The notes beneath the pieces are model-generated. The model saw only the letters and a program-made list of their open reading frames with translations. It ran no database searches and had not been told where the DNA came from. From Sphingomonas sp. IC081 (GTDB taxonomy: Bacteria; Pseudomonadota; Alphaproteobacteria; Sphingomonadales; Sphingomonadaceae), in NCBI RefSeq assembly GCF_006874585.1, contig NZ_CP029763.1:124001-188000 (forward strand): a stretch of 64,000 nucleotides of DNA, in the 5' to 3' direction. A program made the position numbers and the translations under genes. This document shows positions 51,779 through 61,126 of this stretch, piece after piece; position 1 is the stretch's first letter, and the number at the start of each line of letters is the position of its first letter.

Positions 51779-53242
51779 TCATGCCCAAGGCAGCGGATGG
51801 GAGTCCAGCCCTAGATAGATGCTTTTCTGGCGCATATGGGCGCGAATTCCGTCGCGCCCCTTCTCAACGCCCAGACCGCTCTCCTTCCATCCGCCAAACG
51901 GCGTCGATATGCTGAACTGCTTGTAGGTGTTAACCCAGACCGTTCCCGCTTCGAGGCGCCGCGCGAGCCGATAGGCGCGCGGAAAATCTCGCGACCAAAT
52001 GCCGGCCGCGAGGCCAAAGACCGTGTCGTTCGCCTGGGCGACGAGATCCTCTTCGCCGTCGAACGGAAGTACGACCAGGACGGGTCCGAAGATCTCCTCC
52101 TGACAGATCACGGCGTCGTTCGGGACGCCTGCCAAAATCGTGGGGCGATAATAGGCGCCTTGGTCGAATTCCGGGCCTGAAGGTGCCTCGCCGCCGCAAA
52201 GGAGGGTTGCCCCCGCAGCCAACGCCCGCTCGACATGGGCCGCGACCTGGTCGCGGTGGATCGTCGAGACAAGTGGCGCGACTTGTGTCTCGGTCGATGT
52301 CCCGGGCCCGATCCGCAACGCCGCCGCCCGCTCGACCAAGCGAGGGACGAAGGCATCGTAGATCGACCGATCCACGAAGAGACGCGAACCGGCGATGCAG
52401 GATTGGCCGGACGAGCTGAATATCCCGAAAAGGATACCGGCAATGGCCTGATCCATGTCGGCATCTTCAAGCACGATGGTCGGCGATTTGCCTCCGAGCT
52501 CGAGAGAGACCGGCATCAGCTTCTCCGCCGCTACTGCCGCGATGCGGCGGCCGGTCGTTGTGCCGCCCGTGAAGAGGATCTTGCCGACGCCGCGATGCCG
52601 CACGATCGCGTCACCGATCACGGATCCGGGTCCCGGAAGTACGGACAACAGCCCCCTCGGCAAGCCCTGCTGCTCGACGAGACGCGCAAGATGCAGGGAT
52701 ACCAGCGACGTCCATTCGGCTGGCTTCAGAACGACCGCGTTGCCGGCAGCGAGCGCGGGCGCAATCTTCTGCGCGTCGCTGGCGATCGGCGAGTTCCATG
52801 GCGTGATTGCTCCGACGACCCCGATCGGTTCATGGACGGACATCGTCAGATACGATCCCCGGGGGGACGTCAGCGTCTCGTCCATGGTTTCGAGCGCGGC
52901 CGCGAAATAGCGGAAGGTTCCGGCTGCGGACAGAGCAAGTGCCCTGGTTTCAGCGCGGGTCTTCCCGGTATCCGCGGTCTGAAGCGCGGAAATCGCTTCG
53001 ACATCGGCCTCGATGGCGTCGCCGATGCGGGCGAGAATGCGCGCGCGCTGATGCGGCAGCATGTTACGCCACTCCGGATCCGCTGAAGCCTGGAGGCCGG
53101 CGGCAACTGCGTCATCGACATCGTCAACGCTCGCCACACCGCGGCGAGCCACGAGGCTGCCATCGGCCGGGTCTATGCTATCGGTGAGGCCGCCCCTGCC
53201 CTCGCGCCACTCGCCGCCGACGAAGATCTTTGTGAAATCCAT
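51779..53242 (-). CDS. NAD(P)+-dependent aldehyde dehydrogenase
   Basis: ATG at 53242 gives 487 residues. Cofactor/catalytic motifs: ITPWNSPIASDAQKIAPALA, VLKPAEWTSLVSLHLARL, FTGGTTTGRRIA, the general base in SLELGGKSPTIVLEDADM and catalytic Cys in SSSGQSCIAGSRLFVDRS. C-terminal PFGGWKESGLGVEKGRDGI is the betaine/muconic-semialdehyde-type ending. It may oxidise the aldehyde released by the TPP enzyme or a ring-cleavage semialdehyde. Between aspartate dehydrogenase and IclR(3). Complete. Confidence 0.95.
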   Translation of the reverse strand: MDFTKIFVGGEWREGRGGLTDSIDPADGSLVARRGVASVDDVDDAVAAGLQASADPEWRNMLPHQRARILARIGDAIEADVEAISALQTADTGKTRAETRALALSAAGTFRYFAAALETMDETLTSPRGSYLTMSVHEPIGVVGAITPWNSPIASDAQKIAPALAAGNAVVLKPAEWTSLVSLHLARLVEQQGLPRGLLSVLPGPGSVIGDAIVRHRGVGKILFTGGTTTGRRIAAVAAEKLMPVSLELGGKSPTIVLEDADMDQAIAGILFGIFSSSGQSCIAGSRLFVDRSIYDAFVPRLVERAAALRIGPGTSTETQVAPLVSTIHRDQVAAHVERALAAGATLLCGGEAPSGPEFDQGAYYRPTILAGVPNDAVICQEEIFGPVLVVLPFDGEEDLVAQANDTVFGLAAGIWSRDFPRAYRLARRLEAGTVWVNTYKQFSISTPFGGWKESGLGVEKGRDGIRAHMRQKSIYLGLDSHPLPWA

Positions 53243-53253
53243 TCGAGTCCCAT

Positions 53254-54054
53254 TCAAATGACGACTGGCGAGGCCAGGCCCGACAAGATCCGCACGATGC
53301 TGTGTGCAGTGAGCGCAGACGTCTTGGGATTGGCGCGGGAAGGCTCGCCGCAGATATTGATCTCGAAGCGGCCGTCCGCCCCTTCGAACAGCAGTTCATG
53401 AACATTTTTCGCCGCTGTCGGGTCGGCGACAAGTTCCACCTCGGTGCGATCAAATCCGATGCCCGCGAGCGCAATCGTCGCCGCCACATTCGAGTTTTTC
53501 GGATACTGCAGCGCAGCATCGCGGGCCGATCCGACATAGAAGGTGGTCGGCTCGCGCAGCGAGGGAAGGTCCAGCAACTGTTCAGCCGGCGTTCCCGCCC
53601 AGGCAAGAGGCGGCTTGCGGCCGATATAGCGAACCTTGGTAAGTCCCCCCAGCCGGGCGGCAGCAAGCGCATCGATTCCTGCCATCGCGCCCGCCGCCAG
53701 AATGACATGCGTGCCGCCATCCTCGGCAGCACGCCTCAGGCGTGCCAGCAGACTTTCATCGGCGAGTGACCCGATCGAGACCACGAGCAATGGAATACCC
53801 GCGCGCAGGATGGGCTCTCCGAATTCGGATACGGCGGCATGACCGGCACATTCGACGACGATCTGCGGCGAAGCGGCGATCATTTCTTCTGCGGTGGTGA
53901 TGCCTGGTCCACTGTCCGGGTAAGCCGGCGCCCGGCCTAGCACCGCGACGGTTTCATAATCCAGATCGGCGCATTCCCCCAAGGTTTCGCGCACCGAATG
54001 CGCGATACCGCCATCGCCTATGAAGCCGATCCGCAAAGGCGCGCGCGTTGCCAT
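53254..54054 (-). CDS. L-aspartate dehydrogenase-like protein
   Basis: A 266-residue NadX-type enzyme: Rossmann RIGFIGDGGIAHSVRETLGE, VVECAGHAAVSEFGEPILRA, AAGAMAGIDALAAARLGGL, the family hallmark YPKNSNVAATIALAGIGFDR and NPKTSALTAHSIVRIL with the active-site His. Such enzymes interconvert L-aspartate and iminosuccinate/oxaloacetate with NAD(P). Placed between aldehyde dehydrogenase and the TPP enzyme rather than with NAD biosynthesis genes, its role is likely catabolic; the iminosuccinate formed could be a RidA substrate. Confidence 0.92.
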   Translation of the reverse strand: MATRAPLRIGFIGDGGIAHSVRETLGECADLDYETVAVLGRAPAYPDSGPGITTAEEMIAASPQIVVECAGHAAVSEFGEPILRAGIPLLVVSIGSLADESLLARLRRAAEDGGTHVILAAGAMAGIDALAAARLGGLTKVRYIGRKPPLAWAGTPAEQLLDLPSLREPTTFYVGSARDAALQYPKNSNVAATIALAGIGFDRTEVELVADPTAAKNVHELLFEGADGRFEINICGEPSRANPKTSALTAHSIVRILSGLASPVVI

Positions 54055-54056
54055 GT

Positions 54057-55739
54057 TTACTTCTCCAGCCTCGGAGGACCGGCGAACCGCTGCGGATAGG
54101 GCCCGATCGCGACCATATCGACTTCCACGATCGCAGCCCCCGGCAGGGAACGCGCGCGCGCAAGCGCCGCGGGAAAATCTCCCACCGACGATATCTTCTC
54201 GTGCCGCAGCCCCATTGCCGCGGCGATGGCGGAAAAGTCGGGTATCAGAATATTCGAGAACAGTTTGCGCTCGCCATATTCGACATCCTGGATGTTGCGG
54301 ATTACGCCATAGCCAAGGTCGTTCATGAGGATCAGCGTGACGTCCGGCTGCTCCTCCGCAAGGGTTGCCAGTTCACCAAGGCAGAGGCTGAGGCCACCGT
54401 CGCCAGTCAGGGCGAAGGCCCCGCCCGGCGAAGCAAGCGCTGCGCCGATTGCCATGGGGAGGCCCTGGCCGATCCCGCCGCCGACTGCGTGCACACCCGC
54501 GCGCGAGTGCCCGATGCGAAGGTAGCGGTTACCCCATGTGCTGTTCGAGATCGTGACATCGCGGACCCATGCGGCGTTTTTCGGGATCGCGGACTGGGCT
54601 GCGTCGACGAGATTGGCATATTCACCAAGCCCGGTACGCAAACCCTCGCGCATCGACTCGCGGAGCTCTCCAATATGTGCCGAGAATCCTTCGTCAATGG
54701 CCAGCGCGTCTTGCGCGGCGAGCAGACCGGCCAGCGTCGTGCGGACATCGCCATGGACGAAAAGCTCGTTCTGGTAGGTGCGCCCGTTTGCGGACGCGTC
54801 GCAGTCGATGACGGCCACCTGCTTTGGCAAGCGAAGTTTGTAGGTCCAGGTCTCGTTACCGCGAAGCCGCGAACCGGCAACTATCAACAGGTCAGCCTCG
54901 TCATAAAGGGCCTGGACCTGCGGTGTGCAATTGAAAGCGCCGAGCGACATGGCATGATCTTCAGGGACGATGCCGCGGCCATTCGTGGACGTGATGATTG
55001 CCACACCCCTGTCTGCAAGGGCCGTCGCTTCAGTCTCGGCGCCTCTGGCGCCGCCGCCGAGCAACAGGACAGGTCGCCTTGCCTGACGCAGCAACGCCGC
55101 AAGCGAAGCGATTTCAGTCGGCGAGGTGGGCGGAACGCGAGGCTCGATAGCAGGTAAAGTCCGCGGCACGGACAACGGCGCCGCCTGCACGTCGACAGGA
55201 ATCTCAATGCTGACGGGTCCGGTTGGCGCGGAGAGGGCGACAGTCGCCGCCTCTACCATCGTCGCCACCAGTTCATCTGGCGTGGAGACTCGGAAAGCCG
55301 CCTTGGAAACGGCCTTCAGCATGTCCATCTGGCGCGGTGCTTCATGAATATAGGCACGGTTGCGATCGAGATGCTCGGCCTCGACCTGACCGGTGATGTG
55401 CAGCACCGGCGAACCGGCGGTCAGCGCCTCGACCAGGGCGCCGGCTGCATTGCCGGCTGCCGTGCCCGTGCTGGTGAAGGCGACACCCAGGGATCCGGAA
55501 ACGCGCGCGTAAGCGTCGGCCATGTTGAGTCCGCCCGCCTCACCGCGGGCGGGAATGAAGCGTATGTTCCCGCGCACGCCCAGCGGATCGAGGATTGGCA
55601 TGTTGTGAATGCTGATTACCCCGAATGCATGCGCGACTCCCCAATGCTCGAGCAAGCGCACGATTACTTCACCGACAGTCGCTTCGTGCGACGCACTTTC
55701 TGCGGGCTGGTCAACAACTTCTGCCAAAACGTTCGTCAT
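54057..55739 (-). CDS. Thiamine-diphosphate-dependent enzyme, acetolactate synthase/benzoylformate decarboxylase-like
   Basis: A 560-residue three-domain TPP enzyme. N-terminal PYR domain with the activating Glu in ARGEAGGLNMADAYARVSG, central domain (RRPVLLLGGGARGAETEATA) and PP domain with GDGG...LMNDLGYGV (TGDGGLSLCLGELATLAEEQ then LILMNDLGYGVIRNIQ), the GDG-N metal/TPP motif. It could decarboxylate a 2-oxo acid such as a phenylglyoxylate type to an aldehyde for the neighbouring dehydrogenase, or ligate two molecules; sequence alone cannot decide. It heads the leftward operon. Confidence 0.93.
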   Translation of the reverse strand: MTNVLAEVVDQPAESASHEATVGEVIVRLLEHWGVAHAFGVISIHNMPILDPLGVRGNIRFIPARGEAGGLNMADAYARVSGSLGVAFTSTGTAAGNAAGALVEALTAGSPVLHITGQVEAEHLDRNRAYIHEAPRQMDMLKAVSKAAFRVSTPDELVATMVEAATVALSAPTGPVSIEIPVDVQAAPLSVPRTLPAIEPRVPPTSPTEIASLAALLRQARRPVLLLGGGARGAETEATALADRGVAIITSTNGRGIVPEDHAMSLGAFNCTPQVQALYDEADLLIVAGSRLRGNETWTYKLRLPKQVAVIDCDASANGRTYQNELFVHGDVRTTLAGLLAAQDALAIDEGFSAHIGELRESMREGLRTGLGEYANLVDAAQSAIPKNAAWVRDVTISNSTWGNRYLRIGHSRAGVHAVGGGIGQGLPMAIGAALASPGGAFALTGDGGLSLCLGELATLAEEQPDVTLILMNDLGYGVIRNIQDVEYGERKLFSNILIPDFSAIAAAMGLRHEKISSVGDFPAALARARSLPGAAIVEVDMVAIGPYPQRFAGPPRLEK

Positions 55740-56317
55740 TCAATGCCCCGTACTTTCTAGGAGATTTCGAGTTACCAGCTGCGGCCGGCCTGCAAAGCCG
55801 ACATCAACCATCGCGTGGAGCCCGGCTCCTAACCGCGTCAGTCGTGATTGATGTATGATTGCTTTGCCTATGAAGCAAGTAGTTTGTGTATGAGTTTCTA
55901 TCAGCTGTCGCGTCTTGGGCATGAGCGAGAGCTGCGCCCCGCTGAGCATTATACCCTCTATATACCCGCATTGCCTCCACTATCCGTAGGCGCGGCCGCT
56001 TAGCGAAACTGGCAAGCGCTATTGGACCGTCCCTATGCGAGCTCAAACGATGTTGGCATTGCGACCGGAACCGTGGCCTGTCTGCCCCGCCGGCCTCGAG
56101 CCGGGCGCGTAGAGTAGCGAACCCCTTTTAGCGAGCCCGCCCGTGGCTTCGATTCTTGTTGACGCGGTTTATATGTGAACTTAGTGTTGCTCACCAAAGC
56201 GGTTCTGATCTGAGGGAGACCGCCACAGCCATGGAGCCGACGGATGTCGCGAGGCGCCGGCCAGACCCTTGAGTGTCTGCCAACCGCAATGAAGATAATT
56301 TGAAGGGGAGAGAGTAA
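55740..56317. other. Intergenic region of the divergent TPP and TonB genes
   Basis: About 580 bp without a convincing gene. It contains the palindrome at 55859-55878, a TTGACG box at 56158 and the AAGGGGAGAG ribosome-binding site of the TonB receptor at 56303-56312. Promoters of both divergent operons are expected here. No hairpin strong enough to name a riboswitch or RNA is seen. Confidence 0.5.
55859..55878. promoter_or_regulatory. IclR(3)-type palindrome B
   Basis: TTGCTT-N8-AAGCAA, 120 bp upstream of the TPP gene start. Its core GCTTTGCCT-A-T-G-AAGC resembles palindrome A at 51753. A weaker relative, GCTTTGCAT-A-T-GAGAC, occurs at 47912 before the MFS/SIR2 genes. Confidence 0.5.
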
Positions 56318-58696
56318 ATGATTTCACGTCCGGGCCGGATTCTCTACATGATGGGCGCGTCCATTTGGGCGCTCACCGCCACTTCCGCTTTCGCCCAGTC
56401 TTCCTCCACGGATGACGCCGCGCCGGAAGCCGCTGCCCCGGCCCAAACCGAGGCCGCTCCCGCTGCAGCGTCGGTCGAGCAGGCATCGCCGGTTGCCGAC
56501 GCCCCGGCGGAAACGGCGGACGGAACCGAAATCATCGTCACCGCCGACAAGCGAGCCACCAGCATCCAGCGCGTTCCCATCGCCGTTACGGCTCTCACCG
56601 GCGAAGACCTCGCCCAGCGCGGCGTTATGGACGTCTCGTCCTTGGCGCCGCAGATTCCGAGCTTCAACTTCGGCGCGTCTTTCGGCGTCTTGAAGCTGGC
56701 AGTCAGGGGCATCGGCTTCAGCAACCAGGCGACAGGCGCCGAGAGCAGCGTCGCCTTCAACTTGAATGACGTCTATGTATCGCGTCCCGCCGCTCAGGTT
56801 GGCCAGATGTATGATATCGCGCAGGTCGAAGTGCTTCGCGGCCCACAAGGCACACTCTACGGACGCAATGCGACCGGGGGCGCGATCAACATCTACTCCG
56901 CACGGCCAGGAGCCGAGTGGGGCGGCTTCGCGCAACTCACCGTCGGCAACTATAACCAGATCGTGACAGAAGCCGCGGCGGGTGGCCCTGTCACCGATAC
57001 GCTGGGCGTCCGGCTCGCCTTCACGAGCGAAGATCGGGATGGCTACGGCAAGAATGTTGTAACGGGCAACGATATCGACGATGAGAAATCGCGCGCGGCC
57101 CGGTTGACGCTCGAGTGGAAACCGACCTCGAACTTCAGCATGGCCTTGATCGGCGACATCCAGCGTGTGCGGAACCACTCGGGTGGCCAGCACGATATCG
57201 TGCAGCGCGGGCTCACCGGTGAGCCGGGGACTTCGGGCCTGCCGCTCATCGGTGTCCAGCTCGGAGGCAGGACAAGCGACCAGGTCAGTTACGATATTAT
57301 TTCGGATATCGATCCCCAATATACGAGGCGCGGCGGGGGACTGACGCTCGACGCGAAGCTGGAGGCGGGCGATTTCACCTTCCGATCGATCACGGCCTGG
57401 CGTCACAGCCTCTACAAACTGATCAGCGACGTCGATGGCACCGATGCACCGGTCTCGTCGATCGTTTACCGGGAAAGGTCGGACACATACTCCCAGGAGT
57501 TCAACGTAAACTATAGCCGAGACCGCCTCTCTGTGACGGCGGGCGTCTATGGCTTCATAGAAAATCTGGATGGGCTCTTCGCTGACCCTTCGAATCCTGT
57601 CCTGGTCGGGGCGCCCTATGATCCGAACAGCGAGTTCATCTCCTATTTCGCGGCCGGCGGCCATCTGGTGAACCACGCCTTTGCAGGCTATGTGCAGGGG
57701 TCTTACGAGCTTACCGACCGCCTGACCCTGATAGTTGGGGCACGCTACAGCACCGAGAAGAAGAAGGATGACGATCTCTACACCGACTTCGTGACCGATG
57801 TGAAATGGCTTGAGCCAGCAAGCATTTGGGATCCCAATCCGCCGTTCTCCGGCCCGTTCACTCAATCCAGGCGCTGGAACTCCTTCACGCCGAAAATCGG
57901 CGTCAACTTCCAGGCCGACCCGTCAACCTTGCTCTATGGCTCGATCTCGAAGGGCTTCAAGGCCGGCCTGTTCAACCTCGGCGGAACACAGGTCATTCCC
58001 ACGGATACGGGCGTGACGCTCAGCAACCCCCCGGTGCAGCCCGAAACGGTTTGGGCCTATGAGGCCGGCCTGAAAACGCGGCTGCTGAACAATCGGCTTC
58101 GCCTGAACCTGGCCGGATTTTACTATGACTATTCAGACCTTCAGCTTTCAAAGGTTCAAGGCACTCTTGTTGCGCTGACGAATGCAGCGTCTGCCCGAAT
58201 CTACGGCCTAGAAGCCGAGACCGAATATACGTCGCCCGATGATCTGTTTCGCATCAACTTGAGCGCGAGTTGGTTACATGCGCGCTTTACCGACTTCCGG
58301 AACACCGATGTGGGACGCCTGGGGCTCGGCGAGCTGGACCTGAAAGGGAACAAGCTTCCACAGGCACCTGACTTCACGGTCAGCGGCGGCATTGAATTCG
58401 GCATTCCGGCTGCGCGCGGACGAATTGTGCCACGCGCCCAGGCCAACTACACGTCGAGAATTTATTTCGACGAGTTCAACGTAAGGCCGATTTCGCAGGC
58501 ACCCTATGCCAAGGTAGACCTCTCGCTCGCGTATGAGGATGAGCGCGGCTTCTCAATCACCGGCTTCGTCAACAATCTCACCAACAAGCTTACGATCGAT
58601 ACGGCTTACCAGTCGTCGGAGATTCTGGGACATCCGGTCGGCGGCTTCCTTGCCCCGCCGCGGACCTATGGCGTACGGCTCCGTTACTCATTCTGA
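56318..58696 (+). CDS. TonB-dependent receptor
   Basis: A 792-residue outer-membrane receptor. Signal peptide (MGASIWALTATSAFA), an Ala/Pro/Glu-rich linker, TonB box-like EIIVTADKRATSIQ at ~70-83, plug domain (PIAVTALTGEDLAQRGVMDV; VEVLRGPQGTLYGRNATGGA) and a 22-strand barrel ending with Phe (PRTYGVRLRYSF). AAGGGGAGAG ribosome-binding site. It belongs to the large sphingomonad receptor group used to import aromatics, lignin-derived compounds or siderophores. Divergent from the TPP module, so co-regulation is likely. Intact, unlike the remnant at 35.4 kb. Confidence 0.95.
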   Translation: MISRPGRILYMMGASIWALTATSAFAQSSSTDDAAPEAAAPAQTEAAPAAASVEQASPVADAPAETADGTEIIVTADKRATSIQRVPIAVTALTGEDLAQRGVMDVSSLAPQIPSFNFGASFGVLKLAVRGIGFSNQATGAESSVAFNLNDVYVSRPAAQVGQMYDIAQVEVLRGPQGTLYGRNATGGAINIYSARPGAEWGGFAQLTVGNYNQIVTEAAAGGPVTDTLGVRLAFTSEDRDGYGKNVVTGNDIDDEKSRAARLTLEWKPTSNFSMALIGDIQRVRNHSGGQHDIVQRGLTGEPGTSGLPLIGVQLGGRTSDQVSYDIISDIDPQYTRRGGGLTLDAKLEAGDFTFRSITAWRHSLYKLISDVDGTDAPVSSIVYRERSDTYSQEFNVNYSRDRLSVTAGVYGFIENLDGLFADPSNPVLVGAPYDPNSEFISYFAAGGHLVNHAFAGYVQGSYELTDRLTLIVGARYSTEKKKDDDLYTDFVTDVKWLEPASIWDPNPPFSGPFTQSRRWNSFTPKIGVNFQADPSTLLYGSISKGFKAGLFNLGGTQVIPTDTGVTLSNPPVQPETVWAYEAGLKTRLLNNRLRLNLAGFYYDYSDLQLSKVQGTLVALTNAASARIYGLEAETEYTSPDDLFRINLSASWLHARFTDFRNTDVGRLGLGELDLKGNKLPQAPDFTVSGGIEFGIPAARGRIVPRAQANYTSRIYFDEFNVRPISQAPYAKVDLSLAYEDERGFSITGFVNNLTNKLTIDTAYQSSEILGHPVGGFLAPPRTYGVRLRYSF

Positions 58697-59042
58697 CATC
58701 CGGAGGAACAGGGGCGATCATGGCCAGTTCACGGCGTATTTGCAGCTTGCTCGACTGGTTGGAGGCCCAGTCGCAGCAATCTCGGCCACGAAGGCTGCAC
58801 CTGCGCGGATGGCGGTATCGGCGCGAGGCTCCGCCAGAGCGGGCGTGCACCGCACAAGAAATCGACGCTCGAACGCCGCGGCACCGTGAACGATTACATC
58901 GCCACATCCACGGCGCGGCGACCCTATTCGATTTATGACCGGATACGTCTTGATGCCCGTGTCAGGATCGATAACTGCCCCCGGCGCGCGCCTCGATGTC
59001 ATCGAACGATGTAGTACGAGGGCTGGCCAAGACAGGGTGCAG
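58697..59042. other. Gap without a confident gene
   Basis: About 350 bp between the TonB receptor stop and the convergent TetR stop. Short frames on both strands have no ribosome-binding site or recognisable motif. It may be decayed coding DNA. No terminator hairpin is evident. Confidence 0.4.
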
Positions 59043-59618
59043 CTATTCTTTTGGAACCGTGAACTCCGTCAAAATCTGGATGAGGTCTTTGATATTCTTG
59101 AACCGCGTTTGGCCGAGCTCCGCCAGCCATGCTCCGTCGACGGCCAATCGAACGATCTGAAGAACAGGGCCTGCATCTGTCGAAGCGTGTCGCTTCAGCC
59201 TCTTGTCCAACCATCCGTACCAACGGCCGTTCAAAGCGTTGTCATGAACGAGCGAACCCATGAGACCTGCCCAGATAAGACGGTCATGTTCATCCATGCT
59301 GAGGGCCAGGTTCACGTAGCTTCGTGTGAAGCGGCCATGTTCCATCGGATCACGCGCCATATCATCGTCAATGCGTCGATCCAAACGCTCAAGGAGTTCG
59401 TCGAACATCGCGAAGACCAACGCTTGTCGGTTCGGAAAATGATGGAAAAGGCCGCCCTTCGTCACCCCGGCAGCCCGTGCGACGGCAGCTACCGTCGCGG
59501 CACCCAGTCCTTCGTCCGCCGCGATCTTCGCCGTCTGTTCAAGCAAAGCTTGTCGAACACGCGCTGGATCTTTCCCGCGACGAACGTCAGACCCTCTGCC
59601 ACTTCCGTTCTTATCCAA
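59043..59618 (-). CDS. TetR-family transcriptional regulator
   Basis: Start chosen at TTG (59618), which follows GGAGG with a 6-nt spacer; an ATG at 59693 in the same frame would lie inside the operator. 191 residues. The N-terminal TetR HTH is clear (ALLEQTAKIAADEGLGAATV; AAVARAAGVTKGGLFHHFPN) and the C-terminal domain (YVNLALSMDEHDRLIWAGLM) fits the ligand-binding bundle. It probably represses the divergent MFS and Rieske genes and itself through the palindrome at 59687-59714. Confidence 0.92.
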   Translation of the reverse strand: MDKNGSGRGSDVRRGKDPARVRQALLEQTAKIAADEGLGAATVAAVARAAGVTKGGLFHHFPNRQALVFAMFDELLERLDRRIDDDMARDPMEHGRFTRSYVNLALSMDEHDRLIWAGLMGSLVHDNALNGRWYGWLDKRLKRHASTDAGPVLQIVRLAVDGAWLAELGQTRFKNIKDLIQILTEFTVPKE

Positions 59619-59686
59619 AAGAAACCTCCATGCGGCGGCGGATGGGACCGCCACTTCGCGCCAATATGCGGCGCTTCCTTGAATTT

Positions 59687-59714
59687 GCAACATACCGACC
59701 GGAAGGTATGTTGC
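59687..59714. promoter_or_regulatory. TetR operator palindrome
   Basis: GCAACATACC (59687-59696) and GGTATGTTGC (59705-59714) are exact reverse complements around GACCGGAA. The ACATACCGACCGG-type half-site is typical of TetR/AcrR operators. It lies upstream of the TTG start of the TetR gene and before the divergent MFS. Confidence 0.75.
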
Positions 59715-59877
59715 CTAGCTACGTGCTGCTATGGTAGTATCTGGTCACAAACTAGGAGTCGCGGCGGCAAAGACATTGGCGCCAGCGCTTCGTCAGATGG
59801 AGAGGCGATGACGCTTGCCACCAACGACGGGCGTCTGCGCGGGAACAATGGCAGTCTCCAGGATAGAGATTTCGGAA

Positions 59878-61068
59878 ATGAGACTGTTTATGCAGCGGCG
59901 TAGCTATGGACAAATAAGAATTACAGTAGCCGGCGCACTCATGTATTGCGCGGGGACAACGATTTTCTACTTTGTTCCGGCCTATCTGGGAGGCATCGAG
60001 CGCAAGTTCGGAGTGTCGCCCACGGACCTGGGCCTTCTGTCGGCAGCGGAATTATGGGCGATTGCTTGTGCATCGGCCATCGGCCCTCTGTGGATCAGCC
60101 GCTTCGACTGGCGTGCTCTTGCATGCTTCGGAGCTTTATCAGCACTGGCCGGTCATACAGCGAGTCTATTTGTAAGCAGCTTCGACTTCCTTCTCGCGAT
60201 ACGCGTCGCAACAGGTTTCTTTGGCGAAGGCGTGCTTCTGGCGCTCAGCTATGCAACGCTTGGCCATAGCCGCAATTTCGAACGCTCGTTCAGTATCACT
60301 TATGGCGTGGCAATCTTGCTTGGAATAGCCGGGCTGTCCGCCAGCCCCGAACTCGATCGTTACCTGGGAACGATTAGTGTACTCGCCATCCTCGCAGTGG
60401 CGTCTTTGGCGACCTTTGCCGCTGGATTTATCGTCCCATCCGGGCCGAAAACCGCTACGGTTGTAGATACGCCGGACCTTCCAGCGACGGAGTCTGCTCG
60501 GCGGCCAAGTATGGGAGCACTGGCCTTGGCCGCGCAGGGCATTTGGTATGCCGGGGCTGGAGGCTTCTGGTCCTTCTCCGAACAGATCGCGGCAACCAAT
60601 GGCTTCACCGGTTCGCAGATCGCGCGCGCGCTTGGCGTCGGCACCGCGGGCGCGATCTTAGGGTCACTTCTAGTGTTGGTTGTGAGTAAAAAAATTGGAA
60701 GCACGGTCATAATTGTTGCTTCAACCGCGATCATGGGTGCTGCGATATTAGCATTTGTGTTGTCGCAGCAGCTCATGCTGTCATCCTTTTTCCTGGTCAT
60801 GTTTAATATGTGCTGTGCGATCGGTACGATCTACATCACTGGCGCCATTTGTGCATCTGACGACACTGGACGGATTGCCGCTCTCGTTCCGGCATTTCAG
60901 GTTGGCGGGATGGCTATCGGTACCGCGACACTCGGCTATTTGATCAATGACTTTGGAATTGGTGCAGGGCCTTGGATGACAAGCGCATGCTTCATTGTGT
61001 CAATAGCAATATATCTCGTCGCACGGGGACGCATGTCGTGGGGAGGAGCACCACGCCTCCGAGGGTGA
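59878..61068 (+). CDS. MFS transporter (paralogue 1)
   Basis: About 396 residues with 12 membrane helices (TVAGALMYCAGTTIFYFVPA; LAIRVATGFFGEGVLLALSY). Three in-frame ATGs (59848, 59878, 59890) are possible; comparison with the paralogue at 63984 suggests 59878 or 59890. It shares with that paralogue the block YAGAGGFWSFSEQIAATNGF and GAICASDDTGRIAALVPAFQ. A transporter for a compound processed by the neighbouring Rieske oxygenase, likely under TetR control. Confidence 0.88.
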   Translation: MRLFMQRRSYGQIRITVAGALMYCAGTTIFYFVPAYLGGIERKFGVSPTDLGLLSAAELWAIACASAIGPLWISRFDWRALACFGALSALAGHTASLFVSSFDFLLAIRVATGFFGEGVLLALSYATLGHSRNFERSFSITYGVAILLGIAGLSASPELDRYLGTISVLAILAVASLATFAAGFIVPSGPKTATVVDTPDLPATESARRPSMGALALAAQGIWYAGAGGFWSFSEQIAATNGFTGSQIARALGVGTAGAILGSLLVLVVSKKIGSTVIIVASTAIMGAAILAFVLSQQLMLSSFFLVMFNMCCAIGTIYITGAICASDDTGRIAALVPAFQVGGMAIGTATLGYLINDFGIGAGPWMTSACFIVSIAIYLVARGRMSWGGAPRLRG

Positions 61069-61126
61069 ATACTTTATAATTTCCATGAGACTCTAGTTAC
61101 TCGCCTGATAGTTAAAGGAATTAATT

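Noticed and set aside
56324..57865. 513-codon leftward frame
   Set aside because: Antisense to the TonB receptor, with no recognisable domain.
58718..59002. 94-codon leftward frame after the TonB receptor
   Set aside because: No start signal or recognisable family. Left as unassigned gap DNA.
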